This document shows, one piece after another, positions 35,955-46,314 of a DNA stretch of 64,000 nt; the stretch's first letter is position 1, and each line of letters begins with the position of its first letter. Source of the DNA: Thalassia testudinum (taxonomy: Eukaryota; Streptophyta; Magnoliopsida; Alismatales; Hydrocharitaceae); the NCBI GenBank assembly GCA_037157565.1, contig JAZHRO010000073.1:94094001-94158000 (forward strand), read 5' to 3'. A program made the position numbers and the translations under genes. The notes beneath the pieces were generated by a model. It was given only the letters and a program-made list of their open reading frames with translations, was not told the origin of the DNA and did not search any database.

Positions 35955-37786
35955 CAATATTGGGATCTATTTTACTCCTATTATAGGAGTATTGGCCTAG
36001 TTAAGCCTCAAATCAGTGAGCAGAACCTAGGAGCGGGATTTGCTTTTCCCAATATCCCACACACCATAGAAATACCCAACCCACCCTCCCTGAAAAATTA
36101 TAATGGTTGGATAGACACTCCTGGGTACTATAAGCCTGAGCCTGACTTCTCTCGTGATAGAAATGACCTCTCCTCTTGCAAGATGGAAATGCAGAAAATG
36201 CAAAAAGAAATGATTGAATTGTTAGGAGAATCTTTGAGAGTAGGCCAACAAGAAAGAGATGAAATTAGCCACCCAATCTACTCCATTGAGGATGATGTAC
36301 ACCCCTCTACAATAGATGCATCTCCCGTGGGAGAGCTATACTGTAAGTTGGAGGGAAATTTTGGGGATTATGTAAGGGAGAATAGCTACTTTTCGAGGTT
36401 CGATTTTGAAACCTCCCCATTAGATGACAGTTCCTTGAGAGATCCATGCCTTAAATGGGAGGAAGATACATATGAAAGTAGCTATGCATTGGATGACGAA
36501 AGGTGGCAACCCGAGGAAGATGATGATATGGTTGAGTATCCACTTGAATTATATTGGAGTTAAAAGAAGGGAATGATGGTACCATTGGAAGTCCTCGACC
36601 CAGATGATAGTATTTTCGTGACATTTGATGAAGTGGGTCAAAGTCAAGTTGCTAATCCTACCCTCCCTTCTGATCACGAGAAGGAACTCAAGCCCACCCT
36701 TAGGGAACCTAACCCTCAAGAAATTGACCTATCTGAGGAGTCTAATGTTACCAGTGTAAACCATTTACCTCAGATAGAGTACCTTAGGGGATCTGCTGAG
36801 ATATTAAATGATTCTAGACCTTGGGTATATGATGAATCATATGATGAGGAGAAAGACGAATTATATGAGGAACCTACATTCAAGATTTGGAGTGACACTA
36901 AGGGTGATTATGTCTTATTTGAAGAGTTAGCCCCTGAGGATGTCACAAATTTGACCAAATTAGGTTTCCTTAGCACACCCATTGATGATATTTCTCCTCA
37001 TGATGAAATGATGGAAAATTTGGAAGCAACTTCTAAGATTTATGTGGATTCACATATAGACTCCGGGGAAGATTTGAGTAAAGAACAAAAACCCAGGGAT
37101 GACATTGATAGGATAATCCCTAGATCTGTTGCTTCCAACCTACCTTCATTTATTTCGAAGTCACCCTCTGATTCGCTTATGTCTGAAGGGGAAATTATGA
37201 CTCCTGATGAAGGGCAGGAAGATACATGTGATGGTGCAAGGAATGCTAGGGATGCAATTTAGGATTTGGAAAGAGTGTTAGGGATGGACATCGAGCTAAT
37301 TAAACCCAACCTAAATCTTATGGCCATCCCTCAACCTCAAAACTTGGACACCCTAGACGACCTTACCTTAGAGAATTGCTCACTTTTGTTTTGACCGGGG
37401 GGCTTAACAAACCAATATTTCTCGTAATGGAGTATCGGGTATGGATTGATGATTTCTTTAGTCAGTCCATTGCCCTGGGGGTTTATTACTGCACCATTCC
37501 TTCCCCATTCTTTTTGGAGGATCCTTGTCATCCTCCCCCTACCCCTTTGGAGGTTGTTATGTCAGTTTATCCTTTAGAACCTCCTCTGGTGACCTGGGAA
37601 GATTTTATTCCCATCCTGGTTGGGCGAGAATTTTCTATCGGGATTCATCATCAGCTTGCCAACATCCTAGGTTACCTATTTTCTAGGCCAGCATTACTTT
37701 GCTCATTTTTAGGGCCTATTTCTGCAATCCTTGAACCTGATTTGCAGGTCTTTTTGGCTATTTGGCTGCTAACAAAAGAACGGTAG
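35955..37786 (+). pseudogene. Acidic ORF of unknown function in the gag-pol position, element E
   Basis: This is an open frame of about 610 codons from 35955, broken by TAA at 36561, TAG at 37260 and a frameshift near 37380. No clear ATG start is seen, so the true start is uncertain. The N-terminus is Tyr/Pro/Asn-rich (for example NYNGWIDTPGYYKPEPDF). A helical segment follows (MQKMQKEMIELLGESLRVG, near 36190), then a long stretch rich in Asp and Glu with motifs such as YDESYDEEKDELYEE. A C-terminal part contains GREFSIGIHHQLANILGYLF. Elements F (IHHQL block) and G (same layout) carry relatives. I recognise no gag, protease or pol motif and no known family. The conserved layout in three elements suggests a protein once under selection. 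Confidence 0.7.
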
Positions 37787-37818
37787 CCCAGCTCTGACCC
37801 AGGTAATATCCTTCTATG

Positions 37819-37853
37819 CAATGAGGACATTGCAGATTTTAGGCATGGGGGGG
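37819..37853 (+). other. Internal polypurine-tract motif of element E
   Basis: CAATGAGGACATTG, a stem-like word, is followed nine bases later by GGCATGGGGGGG. It lies just after the ORF end and 1.15 kb before the terminal tract. Confidence 0.65.
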
Positions 37854-38997
37854 TGTACTTGGGGATTTACATAGCATAGTACATTCATTGCATACATTTG
37901 CATTAAAAAAATTCTAAATAAATAAAAATAAAAATAATAATTAAAAGAAATTTGTTTGAGCTTAACTGGCTAGGTCCAGCATTCTTAAGCAAATCAGAAC
38001 TCTAAGTTAGACTAAGTTAATTCTAGGGTCAAACTTTAAAAGCTAATAGAGCTACTAGCTTTAGACCTTTAGGGTCCTTTGTGGACTTAAAAACTTAAGT
38101 AGGAGTTAAGTTGCGGACCATTCCTCAAGAAGTTGAGGAAGGAAAGCTAGGGTTTGAGTTAAAAGGTAGGGTGGTACCTGGAGTCTCGTTCTACCTTTTG
38201 GTTTACGGGTCCTTGTAACCCAAGCATCCAAATTTCACACACTTGGTCTGGTGTAAGTAAGTAATCAACTTAATTCCTTTCTTAAAAGAGATTTGGTTCT
38301 CTTAGTTTTGACTTAGGAGAGGCTTGAAAACACAATTTGATTAGAAGAGTTCCCGCCGCAGGAGAGGTGGAGTATATACTCACCTTGAGGATGCGATGAT
38401 AACATATTACCTCCTCGGCGCTAGTCTCTTAGGATATCCATCCTACTGGGGCATGTAAGCGCATTGTACGGTTTAGGTACCATGGGCGGCCCTATCTCAA
38501 AGTGCCGATTGCCACAGGCCTGAATTCACTTTAGAAATCCATGGGCAATACTATCTCGAAGTGTCGATTGCCAGGAGTTCTTGGGGTTGCTATGGGCGGT
38601 GCTATCTCGAAGCATCGAAAGCCAGACACCCTTCGAGGTATGGTAATGGGGACAGTGAATCCGACATAGACCTTGTTGATAGCTGATCCGAGGTTAGACT
38701 TAGGGGAATCAAACAAAAAAAAATCCTTTTTCCTTTCACTCAAATAACTCAAACTAATGCACATGCATGGATGCTTTAATCTCAGGGATCAGTAAACCAT
38801 AGGGTAGAGTCAGAAATTAGGGAAACTTTTGCCAGCAACTCGTCTATAGCCGACCTAGTCTGTAACTTAACAACTACTTAGGAACCTTAGGTCTAAAGTC
38901 TAAACTTAATATGTTTCTAAAGGAAGATCGATTGGGTTGGCTAGTCTACTTAGAGTGCTAGGTTTTGCTTGGATTTGCTTGGCACTAGCAAAAACTA
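37854..38997 (+). other. 3' untranslated region of element E, shared with element I
   Basis: No gene is supported. Most of its length is the complement of 60501-61621 in element I. Three 30-nt hairpin repeats lie inside at 38484-38623. Confidence 0.75.
38484..38623 (+). repeat. Three 30-nt hairpin repeats with a conserved TATCTCRAA loop
   Basis: Copies at 38484-38513, 38543-38572 and 38594-38623 all start GGGC. Counting each copy 1-30, bases 4-9 pair with 19-24 around a nine-base loop TATCTCRAA. The stem bases differ (CGGCCC, CAATAC, CGGTGC on the left), but pairing is mostly kept by matching changes on the right. Element I has all three in the same order. Confidence 0.8.
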
Positions 38998-39011
38998 GGC
39001 ATGGGGGTATT
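38998..39011 (+). other. Terminal polypurine tract of element E
   Basis: AGGCATGGGGGTAT(T) lies directly before the 3' LTR start TGATTAGCCC. Confidence 0.88.
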
Positions 39012-40913
39012 TGATTAGCCCATATTTGTGGGCTATTTAAGTATTTAAGTGCCTAGACATTAAGTTAATTCTAACATTTATTTAACATGCATTAGGATGT
39101 AAATAGATTAATTCATATTTCTGATTTAATTACATAATTCATGCATTGCATTCATATTTAAATGCATTTAGAATTAACTTAGAATTACATTCATTTAATT
39201 AGTTAACCAATTAGGTGCATTGCATGCATTATATGCATTAACATTTTATTGAGGATTTGAACATAATTAAACAATCTTTTTATTATTATCATTTTCTCTT
39301 CTCTCTGCAGAATTCGCCGCTCCAACACCACCAGTTGCTGCACTAAAACCTGCATTCAAGGACTAGCGGAGAATGTGGATCTGCTCCTGCTTCATTCAAA
39401 TCCATGCAGACGACTACAAAGGAGGAAGAATGGTTGTCGTTCACAACGAGACACCGCCCCACTCCACCACCGTGTACTCCATTCCACCACCATGGTCTCC
39501 AAGGCCGAGCTCCACCACACCGTGGGCTTGCGAGGTGACAGCTCACCGCGCCAAGCCGGTGGACTCGTGCCAACACTGTGAGCGTGTGTCCCTGGCCATG
39601 CTTCCATCATTGTGTCTCACCAGAATCAACATCACCACCTTCACCACCATCACCAGCAACCACCACCGCAGCCGCTGCAACTCCATGCCCTGCATGTTCA
39701 TCTCCTTCGTCATTTAAGATGTCCGGGAAGTTTCTCGGACGTCTGAAGCTTCGTCCCCACGCAACACAGCACCCGGCCTCTCCTCTAGCCCGCGCCATCA
39801 CCAGTAGCTTCTCCCTGCTCCATCAGATCCACCCTCGCCTCCAGCCACGCACGCAGTCGGCGCACCCGTCCAGCTGCACGCACCCGCCAGCGTGCAGCAC
39901 CGCCTACAGCTCCATCGTGGGCACTCATCTCCTGCAGGACTGCCATCCTCGCACACGCCCTTGCTGCGTGCACCCTGCACTCTCCAGTCCCTAGCGCACA
40001 CCTACTAGCACCCCTCGGCGTGCCTCACCTCCTATAGCAGCACCTCCAGCACCTCCCATGCCCGCTGTTGTGGTGTGCGCACGTCGCCCGCAGTAAAGCA
40101 CCCGCACTCCTAAGCAGCCTGCCAGCACTCACGCACCAGTGCACCCAGCAGCAGCGCTACGCCTCGCCACCAGCAGCGCACGCACAGTGTGCTTCACTCC
40201 AGTCGGCTTCTTCTTATTCTTCTTCTTCTCCTCTGTTGACTAAGGTACCCAAAGCACCCACAATGCAGCCACCTCATCTAGCCTTGGAGCTTCGCGCCAC
40301 CGACATCAATGAACTCACCTCGACCTCAGAAACTCGGCTACACCCTCAGAAGGCCGACAGCAGTCCGCCCATGCTGGCGAGCCACCACCACCATTGCCAG
40401 CCTTCCTCGTCGCCGGCGAGATCTCCGGCGGCCGTTTGACGCACCGTCACCCCCAACGCGTAGTCCTCGTCATGGCCAACTACCTCCGAGCTCCGTACAC
40501 CCGATCGTGGCCTCCTCACGCACGGAAAAGGGGAAGAAGTTCCCCTATTTTGCTACAGTAAAAGCCCTATTAATATTTACATTCTATGCCATTGTCAACT
40601 TTTATTATTATTTTATTAAGCTGCATTGCAAAATATATCCTTTAGTTGTTCAAAATTGCCATTTTAGCATGTTCTCTTGATGCTTGCTTAATCTGAAGGC
40701 AGATTTGGCTCGATTCTAGTCAAAACTAACAGTGAACATGTGTTTCTAACCGGTGCGAGTTTAAATATGTCATTGCCTCCCTGTGGACACGACCCGCTCT
40801 TCTACGAGTGGTTATTTTAATTATTGATTAGTCGATTTTTCCACCACATAGAACTACAACGACGTGTCATTTTATGCGACAAATGACTTTAAAAGTGAAG
40901 AATCGACTCGTCA
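39012..40913 (+). mobile_element. 3' LTR of element E
   Basis: It is a near copy of 32663-34570 with scattered single changes and a few short indels. It ends CGACTCGTCA, followed by GTGGG, the right target duplication. Confidence 0.94.
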
Positions 40914-41053
40914 GTGGGGATGTCAGAATTGCGTAAAACCCTTCCAAAATCCAAAAAATCCGCATGGTGTCCTTTTGGTGTACAAAAAATTATGAAAAGG
41001 CCCCTAAGGTTCTAGAAACACTTAAATGACCCTTAGGAAGGGTTACTTCAACA
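40914..41053 (-). mobile_element. 3' LTR of element D, last segment
   Basis: It resumes after the E duplication and ends CTTCAACA at 41053. After it come bases matching those after the B LTR (ACAAACTYAAAGGAAGTTTC). Confidence 0.75.
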
Positions 41054-41598
41054 TAACAAACTTAAAGGAAGTTTCACCCCTGAAACGTGAGCTAAACTAG
41101 GATGCGGAAAGGAATAGACAAGCACATAACAAACTTATAGAGGATCAAAGTAGGTCAGAGATGACGTACCCTCAAAAAGCTCTGGGTACCAATCTCGCAA
41201 CGTCCCCTCGGGCTCCCAAGTCGCCTCCTCATGCCGTTGGCTTCTCCATAGGACCTTCACACGTGACACCTCCTTCTGCCTCAAGTTCTTGACGGCTCTA
41301 TCTAGTACCTGTACTGGCCACTCAGGGTAGGTTAGGTCATCTCCTACCTCAATACTCTCATGGCTCAGAATGTGACTGGGATCGGCGACAAAGGACGTTA
41401 CAAATCTCAGCGTGAGCTTCCCTTTCACCCTAAAACTCTACAAGCCCTTCATGGGCGAAACACGGAGAAAGACATGATCCCCAACCTCAAACTGTACCTC
41501 CCGACGCTTCTTGTCAGCGTAGCTCTTCTGTTTGTGTCTGACGGTAAGGAGTCGTCTGTGAATCTGCTCTATTACCTCCTATCCGGCGCATAAATCAT
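41054..41598 (-). pseudogene. Integrase C-terminus and chromodomain fragment, element D
   Basis: On the minus strand 41135-41428 reads [20 protein letters not shown], then PVQVLDRAVKNLRQKE and [20 protein letters not shown], matching the chromodomain end of element B, and stops at FDPL. Upstream, matching to B continues in a shifted frame to about 41580, where element F begins. The GPF/Y module is mostly lost. Confidence 0.85.
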
Positions 41599-42483
41599 AT
41601 TTTAAAAGTTTATTTAGTTGTAGTATAGCGTAAAATGTGTCAACAAATAAATTTATAAACTTTGGTGAGTACCAGGTCATTCACAAGGAGGCAATCTCGA
41701 TTTTTGCGGAAGCCTTTCAATAAAACTAATTCTAACTATATATATATGTATAAAGCAGATATCCAGAGAATGAAAATTTTATTTCAATTAGATAAAGTTT
41801 TTCACAATAGAAAATGCTAATAGAAATAGATAAATAGATACAAGACAGATAGATAGATAGAGAGAGAGAGAAAGAGAGATAGAAAGAGATAGAGAGACGA
41901 CGCCGCTTGTAGGATGCTTGTGCAAGATGTGGCAGCACCTTAGATCCAGAGCACTGGGATGAAGGTTGGAGCGGAGTTGCAGAGGGATGGAGAGTCACAG
42001 GGGAGAAGGTGGAAGAGATGTTTGGAGTTCATAGCAGGAGTTGTTGGAAGAGATGCCTTCAACAGGGGGCCCCTAGGACTCTTTTTATAGCTTTGATGAG
42101 GGGCAAAGAGGGCATTTTAACCCCCCAAAATTGTGTAACAACTCTTGAATAATCAGATCCATCGATCAGGAGATCAACAGACCAAATCGCACCTTAAGAC
42201 CTTCATTTGCACCTTCATCGTGTGGATTGCTTCTCTGGCCAACACGTGGTGTGCCCACGTCCCTTGGATTGCGATCTGACGGCCCCGCTCACTCCTCGCA
42301 CCCGCCCAATGCCTGCTTGTTGCTTCTCCCTCCTCACGCGTCTACACTAATTCAAATTACGCCCAACGATCTCAGCCGTTCGATGTTACGATCGGACGGC
42401 TTAAATCAAGCATGCTACCATCTTTTGAAAAGTGCATTAGATAGCCCGTAACTCGCTTGTTTGTTTGTGCATGCAACCATGGG

Positions 42484-43743
42484 TGTTGGAACCATATTCC
42501 ACATCTTGTTTTGGTGTTAACAAAATTATTATGGATTAATGTTTGTAATTGAGTTCTTTTAGATTTAGGTTGAGATTAAGGCAAACAGGAAATGATGGAG
42601 GCTTGATGAAAAGGAGAAGATCATGATAAGAAGGAGGCAACATGACAAGGAAGAATCAAGGAGGAGAAGATCATCTTCGACCTTTAGTGTTTCTAGTTTA
42701 GATTTTCTATTTATAGATTGTATATGCCTCTTAACAAAGGAATAAAACTTAGATCGTAAAAATAATTAGAGATAAATTAGGATTAATATTGCGATCGTTT
42801 TCAAAGAACGTAATTGATTAAATCACTTAAGAAAGGTACTTGTTAGCCTACAAGTACTGGTACATGTGAGTTACAGGTTTGGGTTTTGTCAAGAAACAAA
42901 CCTGTACCTTGCGAGTATCGGTACTCATGATCAGTACTGGTACTGGAGGTAACGAGTACCGGTACTAATGATCAGTACCGGTACAAGTGGGTTATAGATT
43001 TGTGTTAAGAGTTTGAAACCCAAATCTGGAAGCAACGAGTACCAGTACCCATACTTTAGTACTGGTACTAGGTAGCCGTTGGCTTAAAACTGAATGGCTA
43101 GAAACTTAATTTTTGCTATATGTACGTTGGGATTTAAACCCCAACGTCTAGTAAATGACCCACTAAAGTCTTAACTCTATAAATAAACCCTTGGACCCTT
43201 AGTTTGTATATGAGAAATAGAGAAGAGAAATTCTAGAGCTATATTTCATATTCTCACAATATTTTGAAGAAGGAATAGTTTGCTGCTATAAATTTCTCTA
43301 CGCATTTGCAAACACTTCGACGTGATTTCTTCATGCATTGTCAAGGCATTCACGCTCATTCTAGGCTCTCAAATCGGTAACATTATATTTACATTTGTTG
43401 AGAGGCTTAGGAACTTAGTTGTAAGATCTTTCTTACACTTGTATTTCATTTGTTCTTGAGCATTTGCTCGTTGGGTTGTAACAAACCCATTTTTATACTT
43501 GGGTTGAGGTAACCCATTAATTACCTCGGTTAGTAAATTGATTCTCTCAGGGTTGAGAGAATCAGGTTAAAAACCCTAAGCTGGGAGGCTTACGTAGTGG
43601 AGTACCTAAAAAAGGGGAACCACTATACATTTTGTGTCCTTTGTGGTTTGAATTGATCGTGCAAATCTTTTTGTTATTACTAACATTGTGCTTAAGTATT
43701 TGTGTGTGTAGATTGACATATTCCTCCATTTTTAGATCCTACA
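42484..43743 (+). mobile_element. Solo LTR, probably Copia (SIRE/Maximus-like)
   Basis: It begins TGTTGGAACC and ends GATCCTACA, with ATGGG and GTGGG on its flanks (5 bp, one change). No internal region is present. TATAAATA at 43178-43185 gives the + orientation, with a near-palindrome GTTGGGATTTAAACCCCAAC about 30 bases upstream. Four paired GTACYGGTAC blocks lie at 42857-43075. The superfamily call rests only on the terminal sequence and TATA layout. Confidence 0.65.
42857..43075. repeat. GTACYGGTAC palindrome cluster in the solo LTR
   Basis: Copies such as AGTACTGGTAC, GAGTATCGGTACT and GAGTACCGGTACT occur about eight times, often in pairs joined by ATGATCA. They lie 100-320 bases upstream of the TATA box. 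Confidence 0.8.
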
Positions 43744-44109
43744 GTGGGAGCCTCCGGTCATGACACGTTGGTGCATCCTCGCCCTTCGACTCTGATTTGA
43801 TGGCCAATAGTGTGCTCGCCCATCGCCTCTCTTGAATTTGCGTAGATTGAGTCTTGAATTTGTACCACTAGTTCTCGAACGAGCGCGCGCATCGTTGCGC
43901 TGTGGCCGCCTTTGAGTCGTGGTTTTTGTTTTAAGGCAACTTATTCTCGACCATTGGATGAAGACGCAACAGTCAAGATCTTCTTTCCTTTGAGGAGGCG
44001 CGGTTGGATGGGTGATGTGGCACGCTCGTAGCCATTGGATGAAGATCCAATGGCCCACAACACGCGAGGGTAGCCTTCTCAGATGGGGTGGCGATGAGGG
44101 GGCAGCAGT

Positions 44110-44129
44110 ATGGTGCCACGTGGCACCAT
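44110..44129. promoter_or_regulatory. Palindromic G-box in element F LTR
   Basis: ATGGTGCCACGTGGCACCAT is a perfect palindrome around CACGTG; the arm differs from those of C and C2, but symmetry is kept. Confidence 0.6.
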
Positions 44130-44580
44130 TATGGCCGTTCATCTTCTTTCCTTGTATCTGGTGATGTAGACCTCCTATCGGGTTGATTTTTGAGCTGTTG
44201 GACTGCGATCATTAATCTGGATCCATCCGTGTGGTTGGATATTTCATTTGAGGCTTGGATCTTTGTCCTTTAGCTCCATGATCTCCATTCTTTTATGGAT
44301 TGCACATGATGCTCTGGTTGTTTGATCGGGACGATTTCGGAAGCGTTGCACTCACGTCGTCGTTTTGGTCAAATCTGTCTAGTCTGGTCTGACATCCATG
44401 GCTTCAAATCATTTGTGATTAAAATCATCTCCCATTAATACATTAAATGATGATATTCTCTATATGACTAATAAACTAGCTATTGTGCAAATTACGATGC
44501 CTATGAATGCATTATTCCCAAGTTATGCTAGAATCTAGCTTAATTCAGGTGATTTAGGTTGCATGATTGTTGCACAATCA

Positions 44581-44595
44581 CACCCCCATGCCTAA
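44581..44595 (-). other. Terminal polypurine tract of element F
   Basis: On the minus strand it reads TTTAGGCATGGGGGTG, directly before the LTR start TGATTGTGCAAC. Confidence 0.85.
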
Positions 44596-46150
44596 ACCTT
44601 GCCAGTCCCTAGCAAATGCATGACTAAATGCAAAGTGGTCCTACATGAGTAATTTTTATCAAGAGTTTGACTAGTGGTTTATTTCTTTTATTTTCATTCG
44701 AAGCTTTAGTAATCCAGATAATCGTGAATGTATTTTATTATAGTCTATGCAACAGATCCAAGTGAAAAGTCAATTGACATCTAAAGCTTGTACTTTACCC
44801 TTAGTAAAAATCTATTGGGATAGGCAAACTTCTTCCCTCAGGGTTATAAGATAATCTATAAATTCAACCCTAATTTTTTACTTAGGTAAAAGATTTCTGA
44901 GTCAGGTAGATTTGTATTTGATGGCTCACACTCATCTTGTGCTACATATAGACTAGTACTTTAGAACCTAGATTTCTAGATTATTAAATAATTCTACTCA
45001 AAGAGAGGCGGAGAAACTATGCTCTCCTTAGTTCCTTTGTACTTTCTTTCTTTCTTTCTCTTTCTTTTTCTTTTCTTTTTCTTATCTTATCTTTTCTTTT
45101 CTCTATTTTTGAGCTCACAATCTCACCAGATTTATCAGTATATTTGGTGGTCTCTCCTGGCATTAACGCTTTGATTAGGTTATGATAACTCTATGACTAA
45201 GTTAGAATTCCTTAGCCCGTGTTCAGGTGGCCAAAAATACAGAAAAGTAGGTCAAGGCTGTATTTGGTAGATCGTGAGGGTGATATGTGTTGTTACCTCA
45301 TTACATTTGAAATAAATTCTAACTCATAAGCTCATTTTCTTTTTGCTTTTTTTTATGTATATATATATTTTCTTTTCTTTTCTTTTTCACTATTTTTTTA
45401 TATATATATATATCTTTTTCTTCTTCTCTCTTTTTTTCTTTTTTTCGCATCCAAATATCTACTAATGCAACACAGAATAATATATGAACTTTTATTTACG
45501 AGGCATTATTTGGGATTATGGGTGTTCAAAAGGATGTCGGGTGGCTTATTTAGTGGAAGTGCCTATTCTTAGCATCGGGAAGGGAATGGATAGGACAATG
45601 TACTTTTGACCTTGACATTAATACCCTCCTTCAGCTAAGGATTTCGTAAAGGACAGTCATGACCATCCACCTTAGTCCTATTTTTATCAGAACCCAATCT
45701 CTGCGTATTTACCTTATTTGGTGGCTCTCAAGAGATTTGCGTTAAGAATTTGTACGCAAAAATCGAGAGCGAAAACTATGCCTAACTTCGAGTATCATTT
45801 TCTCATTATCCAGAGTTTAAGATTCCTCATACTAGCCTTAGAGCAGCAGTAGACTTTCTACTCTCACCTCACACTTGTTTGGGGGATCTGTTAGAGAATA
45901 GTTTGCCTGACTCCCTAATTACTGTCCAATTGTTTAGGACGAGAAGCACTGCTTCTTCTCGACAAACTAAAGATGTTTATCGATCTTCACAGAGGATCCA
46001 TAGCCAATTTTGTGTAAGTGTGAAATTGTACTAGATTCTAAACTCAAGAATCAACTTAAAAATAAATCCCTAATAAAACCTTAAGAAAAATTCTTTATGC
46101 CTAAATGCAAATATTTTTTTTCTGACATAAAAAAAAGACATGCAATATCC
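44596..46150 (-). other. 3' untranslated region of element F
   Basis: No gene is supported. The element strand is rich in GAAA runs (complement of the CTTT runs at 45045-45110 and 45330-45450). Boxes of the form ATTTGGTGG or ATTTAGTGG (on the + strand) occur at about 45146, 45254, 45549 and 45719; H has four at matching places. Confidence 0.65.
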
Positions 46151-46154
46151 AACT

Positions 46155-46186
46155 CCCCATGCCTATTTATTATAATGTCCTCATTG
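46155..46186 (-). other. Internal polypurine-tract motif of element F
   Basis: On the minus strand it reads CAATGAGGACATT and, after ten bases, GGCATGGGG. It lies 1.57 kb before the terminal tract. Confidence 0.6.
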
Positions 46187-46314
46187 AAATGTATGCATGA
46201 AAATCAAAATATAATAAGCAAGAGGAGGGGATATCACCTAACTATTCTTGTTAATCTAGGTCAGCATGGATGCAAAGGATGCAAAACTACCTGTAATGAA
46301 TACTAGGTTGCCTC

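Larger units (their letters stand above)
32663..40913 (+). mobile_element. Element E: complete non-autonomous Athila-like element carrying an acidic ORF
   Basis: LTRs of 1908 and 1902 bp (32663-34570, 39012-40913) flank a tRNA-Asp primer site, a leader, one acidic ORF with no gag, protease, RT or integrase motif, an internal polypurine motif, a 3' UTR with three hairpins and a terminal polypurine tract. The flanks are ATGGG and GTGGG, a 5-bp duplication with one change. LTRs and 3' UTR match those of element I, which does encode pol, so E probably used I-type enzymes. Confidence 0.92.
41599..44580 (-). mobile_element. 3' LTR of element F (interrupted at 42484-43743)
   Basis: The right end GTTGCACAATCA touches the polypurine tract. 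The left end is placed by alignment with H (GTAGTATAG followed by the CAACAAATAAATTTATAA-type block) and is uncertain by some 20 bases. A minus-strand TATAAAAAG lies near 42080-42090. A palindromic G-box lies at 44110-44129. Confidence 0.75.
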
